From contig NZ_CP089928.1 in NCBI RefSeq assembly GCF_021290385.1, positions 124,001 through 188,000 on the forward strand: a DNA stretch of 64,000 bases, written 5' to 3'. Shown here piece by piece: positions 61,687 to 64,000 of this stretch. Made by a program: the position numbers and the translations under genes. Every line of letters begins with the position of its first letter. The stretch's first letter is position 1. Source of the DNA: Microbulbifer sp. YPW16 (lineage in GTDB: Bacteria > Pseudomonadota > Gammaproteobacteria > Pseudomonadales > Cellvibrionaceae). Under the pieces are notes generated by a model, which was given only the letters and a program-made list of their open reading frames with translations, was not told where the DNA came from and did no database searches.

Positions 61687-62502
61687 TCAGGCTGCGTTCT
61701 TGGGCGGGAAGCGGGGCTCGAACAGGCCCCGGTCGATGGCCTCGCGCACATGGCTCATCAGGTCTATTTCGGTGAGCTCCTGCAATTGCTGCAGGTCGTT
61801 CAGCACGTAATAAATCGGCTGTACGATATCGATGCGGTAGGGGGTGCGCAGCGCATCGAGCACGTCAAAGTCGTAGCGGGCCGGTTCATCGCCCAGTGCA
61901 TACAGGGTCTCCTTGGGAGAAGACAGGATACCGCCGCCGTAGATGCGCAGGCCGTCACTGGTCTGCAGCAGGCCAAATTCCACCGTAAACCAGTACAGGC
62001 GGGCCAGGTACGCACGCTCCTTGGGGGATGCCGCCAGGCCCAGCTGGCCGTATTTCTGTGTGAAGTTGGCAAAAGCCGGGTTGGTCAGCATGGCGCAGTG
62101 ACCGAAAATCTCATGGAAAATATCCGGTTCCTGCAGGTAATCGAACTCCTCCGGGGTGCGGATAAAGGTGGCGACCGGGAATTTGCGGTCCGCCAACAGC
62201 CCGAAAAAGGTCTCGAAGCCGATCAGGGCGGGCACCCGTGCAACTTCCCAGCCGGTCTCCCGACGCAGGACGCTGCTGACCTCTTCCAGTTGCGGGATGC
62301 GGTCCCGGGGCAGGTCCAGGAGCTCGAGGCCGCGCAGGTATTCGTCGCAGGCCCGTCCGGGCACCACTTCCAGCTGGCGTTCGATCAGGCGCTGCCAGGT
62401 CTGGTGCTCCACATCGGTGTAGTGGATATAGCCCTGCGCGTCCGGCTCCCGGGCCACATACTTGCTCGGTTTCTTGCCGTTGGCTTGTGATTCTTTCTTC
62501 AT
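61687..62502 (-). CDS. phhA: Phenylalanine 4-monooxygenase
   Basis: A 271-residue aromatic amino acid hydroxylase. Iron ligands: His130 and His135 in FHEIFGH and Glu175 in WFTVEFG. It hydroxylates phenylalanine to tyrosine using tetrahydropterin and iron, as in Pseudomonas PhhA. Length fits the bacterial single-domain enzyme. The start at 62502 has GGGAGAG eight bases upstream. It is divergent from a TyrR-like gene, with a TyrR box between them. No phhB (pterin dehydratase) follows within the window. Confidence 0.96.
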   Translation of the reverse strand: MKKESQANGKKPSKYVAREPDAQGYIHYTDVEHQTWQRLIERQLEVVPGRACDEYLRGLELLDLPRDRIPQLEEVSSVLRRETGWEVARVPALIGFETFFGLLADRKFPVATFIRTPEEFDYLQEPDIFHEIFGHCAMLTNPAFANFTQKYGQLGLAASPKERAYLARLYWFTVEFGLLQTSDGLRIYGGGILSSPKETLYALGDEPARYDFDVLDALRTPYRIDIVQPIYYVLNDLQQLQELTEIDLMSHVREAIDRGLFEPRFPPKNAA

Positions 62503-62679
62503 GGCTCTGCTCTCCCGTCGCTCCGCTTTTGACGTCCCTGCGTACCGATGGCCGCAGGGTCCCGCGGGCGCGTTAACTCTTTGTTGTTATCACCCGTACA
62601 TTCTTAGACAGGCGCAGGCCCGAACGGCAGTCCCCGGGGCCCATAGTTGCGCCCTGGTGTGCGCCGGGACTAAGATTTC

Positions 62680-62697
62680 TGTAAATAATTGTTTACA
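62680..62697. promoter_or_regulatory. TyrR box TGTAAATAATTGTTTACA
   Basis: Exact match to the TyrR box consensus TGTAA-N6-TTACA, extended by flanking symmetry to 22 bases (62678-62699, one mismatched pair). It lies 177 bases upstream of the phhA start and only 7 bases before the tyrR-like start codon. It most likely serves TyrR control of phhA and autoregulation. Confidence 0.85.
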
Positions 62698-62704
62698 GAT
62701 TCTT

Positions 62705-64000
62705 ATGCGAATAGAAATAACATGTGAAAATCGTGTAGGTATATTGCAGGAAATTACGGCCATATTTGCCGATTTTCGCGTTAACGTGACTTCCGGTGAG
62801 CTCGGTGGCGACAGTGGTGACAAGGTCTACCTTTCGGCGCCGGGGATGCTCAATACCCAGTTCAGCGCGATCGAGAAATCCCTGTTGCAGGTGCCCGGCC
62901 TGAAACGGGTACGCCGTATTTCCCTGATTCCCTCCGAACGCCGCCACTTCGAGCTGGACACACTCCTGCGCCATGTCTCGGAGCCGGTACTCTCGGTCGA
63001 CCGCGAGGGGCGGGTGGTCGCGGCCAACCTGGCCGCAGCACGGGCCTTCGGCGTCAGTATGGACCGGGTGCCGGGCATGCAACTGCAGCGCTTCCTGCCG
63101 CTGCTGCAGGTGGCGGAGTTACTGCGGGATTTTGCCGTGCCACGCTATGGGGTGCCGGTTACCGTGCGCGGGCAGGATTTCCGGCTGGAGTGGGTACCCA
63201 TTGCACTGGGGGACGACAGCGCGGTGGAATCCCTCGCTGGCGCAGTGTTGACCCTGCAGCCAGACGCAGATACAGCGGCCCTGTCGCGACTGCCATCACC
63301 GGTAGCGTTGTGGGATTTCGATCTTCGCCGGCAGGCCTGCCTGGACCTGCAGGAAATGGCGGCGTTGGCGTCGCCGCTCTTGATAACCGGAGAGGCGGGA
63401 AGCGGCAAGAGCACCTTTGCCGGCGCGGTTCATTACCTGTCGCCGCTGGCTTCCCGGGGGGACTGTATGCGCCTGGATCCTTCCCAGGGATTCGAGGCAG
63501 GCTTGCCTTCCGGTGCCTGGCCGGATGCCGGAACCCTGGTGATCGAGGAGCCGGAGCGGTTGGCCCCGGCCGCGCAGCAGTCACTCCTGCGGCAGCTGCG
63601 GGCGCTGCCCCGAACCGTCCGGGCAGTGGCCACGAGCCAGCAACCCGCGCTCCTGCAGCCGGCCCTGGCCCAGTTTTTCTCTGAACTGGTACTGGAGCTG
63701 CCACCCCTGCGCAGTATGCGTCCCGCGATCGGCCGTTTTGCCAGTGCGACATTGCGAGAGCTGGATAAACCCGGGGCGGCGGGTCAGCGGGAAGGGCTGG
63801 CCCTGGGCGAGCAGGCTGCGGAGTGCCTGCATGGGTTTGACTGGCCCGGTAACTTTGCCGGCCTGCATGATTGTCTCGCCGCGGCCGTGCGCCGCTGTCG
63901 CGCCCGAGGGGCAACGGAGATCAGCGCTGGGGACCTGCCACAGCCGGCACGGGCGGGAGATGGACTGCCGCTCGACTGGGCGCGGGGCCTGGGTTACCGC
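62705..64000 (+). CDS. TyrR/PhhR-type transcriptional regulator (partial, cut by window end)
   Basis: The first 432 residues are present. The N-terminal ACT domain (residues 1-75) starts MRIEITCENRVGILQEI, matching TyrR, followed by a PAS domain (85-190; VLSVDREGRVVAANLAAARAFG). The AAA+ region has Walker A GEAGSGKS (229-236) but Walker B is LVIEEPERL with Glu instead of the usual Asp; the sigma-54 GAFTGA loop is absent and the distance from Walker A to Walker B is about 45 residues, shorter than usual. WPGNF (380-384) remains. The HTH expected at the C-terminus is beyond the window. No Shine-Dalgarno sequence; the TyrR box occupies its place. Likely regulates phhA and itself. Confidence 0.85.
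   Translation, partial: MRIEITCENRVGILQEITAIFADFRVNVTSGELGGDSGDKVYLSAPGMLNTQFSAIEKSLLQVPGLKRVRRISLIPSERRHFELDTLLRHVSEPVLSVDREGRVVAANLAAARAFGVSMDRVPGMQLQRFLPLLQVAELLRDFAVPRYGVPVTVRGQDFRLEWVPIALGDDSAVESLAGAVLTLQPDADTAALSRLPSPVALWDFDLRRQACLDLQEMAALASPLLITGEAGSGKSTFAGAVHYLSPLASRGDCMRLDPSQGFEAGLPSGAWPDAGTLVIEEPERLAPAAQQSLLRQLRALPRTVRAVATSQQPALLQPALAQFFSELVLELPPLRSMRPAIGRFASATLRELDKPGAAGQREGLALGEQAAECLHGFDWPGNFAGLHDCLAAAVRRCRARGATEISAGDLPQPARAGDGLPLDWARGLGYR

Overview
This window is 64 kb of GC-rich (by eye about 60-65%), gene-dense chromosomal DNA from a Gram-negative gammaproteobacterium. The markers are lipoproteins with clear lipoboxes, an RND efflux system, porins, GreB, SlyX, RsmJ, the CmoA/CmoB/CmoM tRNA-modification enzymes, and a PhhA/TyrR pair with a textbook TyrR box. 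The mix of amino-acid and isoprenoid/branched acyl-CoA catabolism, DcaP-type and general porins and many exported hydrolases suggests a free-living, probably marine heterotroph of the Microbulbifer/Cellvibrionales type. That taxonomic guess is inference only. I see no insertion sequences, prophage, CRISPR, rRNA or tRNA.

Layout. 1-7.1 kb: an ABC exporter (ATPase plus permease cut by the window edge), a MgtC/DUF4010 membrane protein, copper resistance copA-copB, and a lipoprotein metalloprotease of metzincin type. 7.6-12.9 kb: greB, an S9 prolyl-oligopeptidase-like peptidase, a beta-keto acid cleavage enzyme (BKACE) and an AGCS sodium:amino-acid symporter. 12.9-21.6 kb: a six-gene operon (SDR, carboxyltransferase, acyl-CoA dehydrogenase, enoyl-CoA hydratase, biotin carboxylase, second acyl-CoA dehydrogenase) with a divergent TetR regulator. 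Its gene order matches the acyclic terpene utilisation (atu) cluster of Pseudomonas. 21.8-32.4 kb: a large degenerate-M48 membrane protein, a SUI1/YciH factor, a Kv-type channel, a thioesterase, a serine hydrolase, slyX, an OmpA-type lipoprotein, small exported proteins and rsmJ. 32.4-41.4 kb: sdaA, cmoB-cmoA, a PreP-type M16 peptidase, DUF599, a MazG-like protein, cmoM and a J-domain membrane protein. 41.4-51.7 kb: a porin, a methyltransferase, msrA, sseA, a DcaP porin with a periplasmic amidohydrolase, a lipoprotein alpha/beta hydrolase, a TRIC channel and gcdH. 52.0-60.8 kb: an OMF-MFP-RND efflux operon, a CPA2 antiporter and a class V aminotransferase. 60.9-64 kb: an Lrp regulator, phhA and a divergent TyrR-type regulator truncated by the window end.

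How the genes work together. The most interesting circuit is a pair of nearly identical operators (ACCAAGC-N4-GCTTGGT). One lies between the TetR gene and the atu-like operon; the other, part of a perfect 26-bp palindrome, lies 10 kb away upstream of the BKACE gene. This predicts that BKACE, and perhaps the AGCS transporter, belong to the same regulon as the terpene/branched acyl-CoA carboxylation pathway. A second clear circuit is phhA-TyrR: a TyrR box (TGTAAATAATTGTTTACA) sits 7 bases before the regulator's start codon, and the regulator's AAA+ domain is strongly degenerate. The CmoA, CmoB and CmoM genes for the wobble nucleoside 5-(methoxycarbonylmethoxy)uridine all lie within 7 kb.
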